Assembly: GCA_014859075.1 (NCBI GenBank)
Contig: JACUUW010000110.1
Span: forward strand, 1-6,524
Reading direction: 5' to 3'
Source of the DNA: Desulforudis sp.
GTDB lineage: Bacteria > Bacillota > Desulfotomaculia > Desulfotomaculales > Desulforudaceae
Length of the DNA: 6,524 nt
The translations under genes were made by a program, and so were the position numbers. Shown one piece after another: positions 6,266 to 6,524 of the stretch. The notes beneath the pieces are model-generated. The model had not been told where the DNA came from. It did not search any database and saw nothing but the letters and a program-made list of their open reading frames with translations. Positions within the stretch are counted from its first letter, which is position 1. The number at the start of each line of letters is the position of its first letter.

Positions 6266-6524
6266 CATCATCTCGCCAGCAAGGCGCAGATCCATGGACT
6301 TCTCGCCACGCTTGCGTGCAAAATCCACCAGCCAGCGCATGGCCAGTGCCGTACGACGGGAAGGACGTACTTCAACCGGAACCTGATAGGTAGCACCACC
6401 AACACGGCGGGACTTAACCTCAACCAGCGGCTGAATTCCTTCCAGCGCCTTCTCAAAAATCTCGAGAGGATCTTTCTTGGTGCGTTCTTCCACTTTGCTC
6501 AGTGCGCCATAAACAATGCGCTCG
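6257..6524 (-). pseudogene. rpsG: Internal fragment of gammaproteobacterial 30S ribosomal protein S7, open at the window edge
   Basis: Read from 6523 down to 6257, 89 uninterrupted codons run from [20 protein letters not shown] through [20 protein letters not shown] to [16 protein letters not shown] and [11 protein letters not shown]. From memory of E. coli S7 they align without gaps to about residues 40-128. The S7 signature [16 protein letters not shown] is intact. TALAMRW and ARKRGEKSM are gammaproteobacterial forms, whereas Bacillota S7 usually reads near LGIRWLV and RLRGERTM. The N-terminal ~39 residues would lie beyond the window. The last ~28 residues are missing because the sequence switches to the holin-like gene. 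No rpsL, fusA or tuf neighbour is present, as expected for a stray piece. It is probably a fragment of a normal gene from another organism joined artificially, not a decayed gene. Confidence 0.88.
6258..6265. other. Probable chimeric join between two genomes
   Basis: To the left, the + strand encodes a Bacillota-context holin-like protein up to ALIAA. To the right, the - strand encodes gammaproteobacterial ribosomal protein S7 up to MMDAA. GCGGCATC fits both readings (Ala-Ala on the + strand, Asp-Ala on the - strand), so the break lies in or next to these shared bases. Neither gene is complete across it. Confidence 0.8.

Noticed and set aside
1..6524. CRISPR array, tRNA, or defence/novel multi-gene system
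   Set aside because: I saw no regularly spaced repeats or tRNA-like cloverleaf by eye. All sizeable genes are assignable to known families, so I do not claim a new system here.

Overview
The window looks like chromosomal DNA of a GC-rich, anaerobe-type Bacillota (Firmicutes). Gene order is the main argument: comEA, comEC and holA on the + strand, converging on rpsT on the - strand, is the classic Bacillota late-competence / clamp-loader neighbourhood (B. subtilis has the same comE - holA >< rpsT layout). Strong Shine-Dalgarno sequences of the GGAGGTGA type and frequent TTG/GTG starts fit this. The GC-rich coding style and the RAYT-type transposase suggest a Desulfotomaculum / Pelotomaculum / Desulforudis-like lineage, but that placement is only an inference.

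Layout. Positions 1-128 are upstream sequence with a GGGTCTGACCC palindrome. Positions 129-695 are comEA (DNA receptor of competence), translationally coupled to comEC (710-3163, the DNA uptake channel with a C-terminal metallo-beta-lactamase nuclease domain). A 945-bp mobile unit follows (3169-4113): a REP-associated / IS200-like Y1 tyrosine transposase (RAYT) bounded by inverted repeats that each begin with the palindrome GTGCC-A-GGCAC. After it come a small MTH1187-family thiamine-binding protein (4158-4463) and holA, DNA polymerase III delta (4466-5470). A hairpin terminator lies between holA and the converging rpsT (ribosomal protein S20, 5561-5824, - strand). Divergent from rpsT is a small four-helix membrane protein of the phage-holin-IV (PF04020) type, from 5952.

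The right end is not contiguous with the rest in a biological sense. At about 6258-6265 the holin-like gene stops matching its family, and the remaining ~260 bp encode, on the - strand, a gapless 89-residue internal piece of ribosomal protein S7 (rpsG) of clearly gammaproteobacterial type, open at the window edge. The two sides share only a few bases at the join (GCGGCATC). The simplest reading is a chimeric molecule or misassembly (for example multiple-displacement-amplification chimerism or metagenome mis-joining), not a real gene fusion.

Functionally, comEA and comEC work together in DNA uptake, and holA loads the replicative sliding clamp. The thiamine-binding protein and the holin-like protein have no evident link to competence. 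I found no CRISPR array, tRNA or convincing new multi-gene system. The points most worth attention are the RAYT mobile unit and the chimeric right end.
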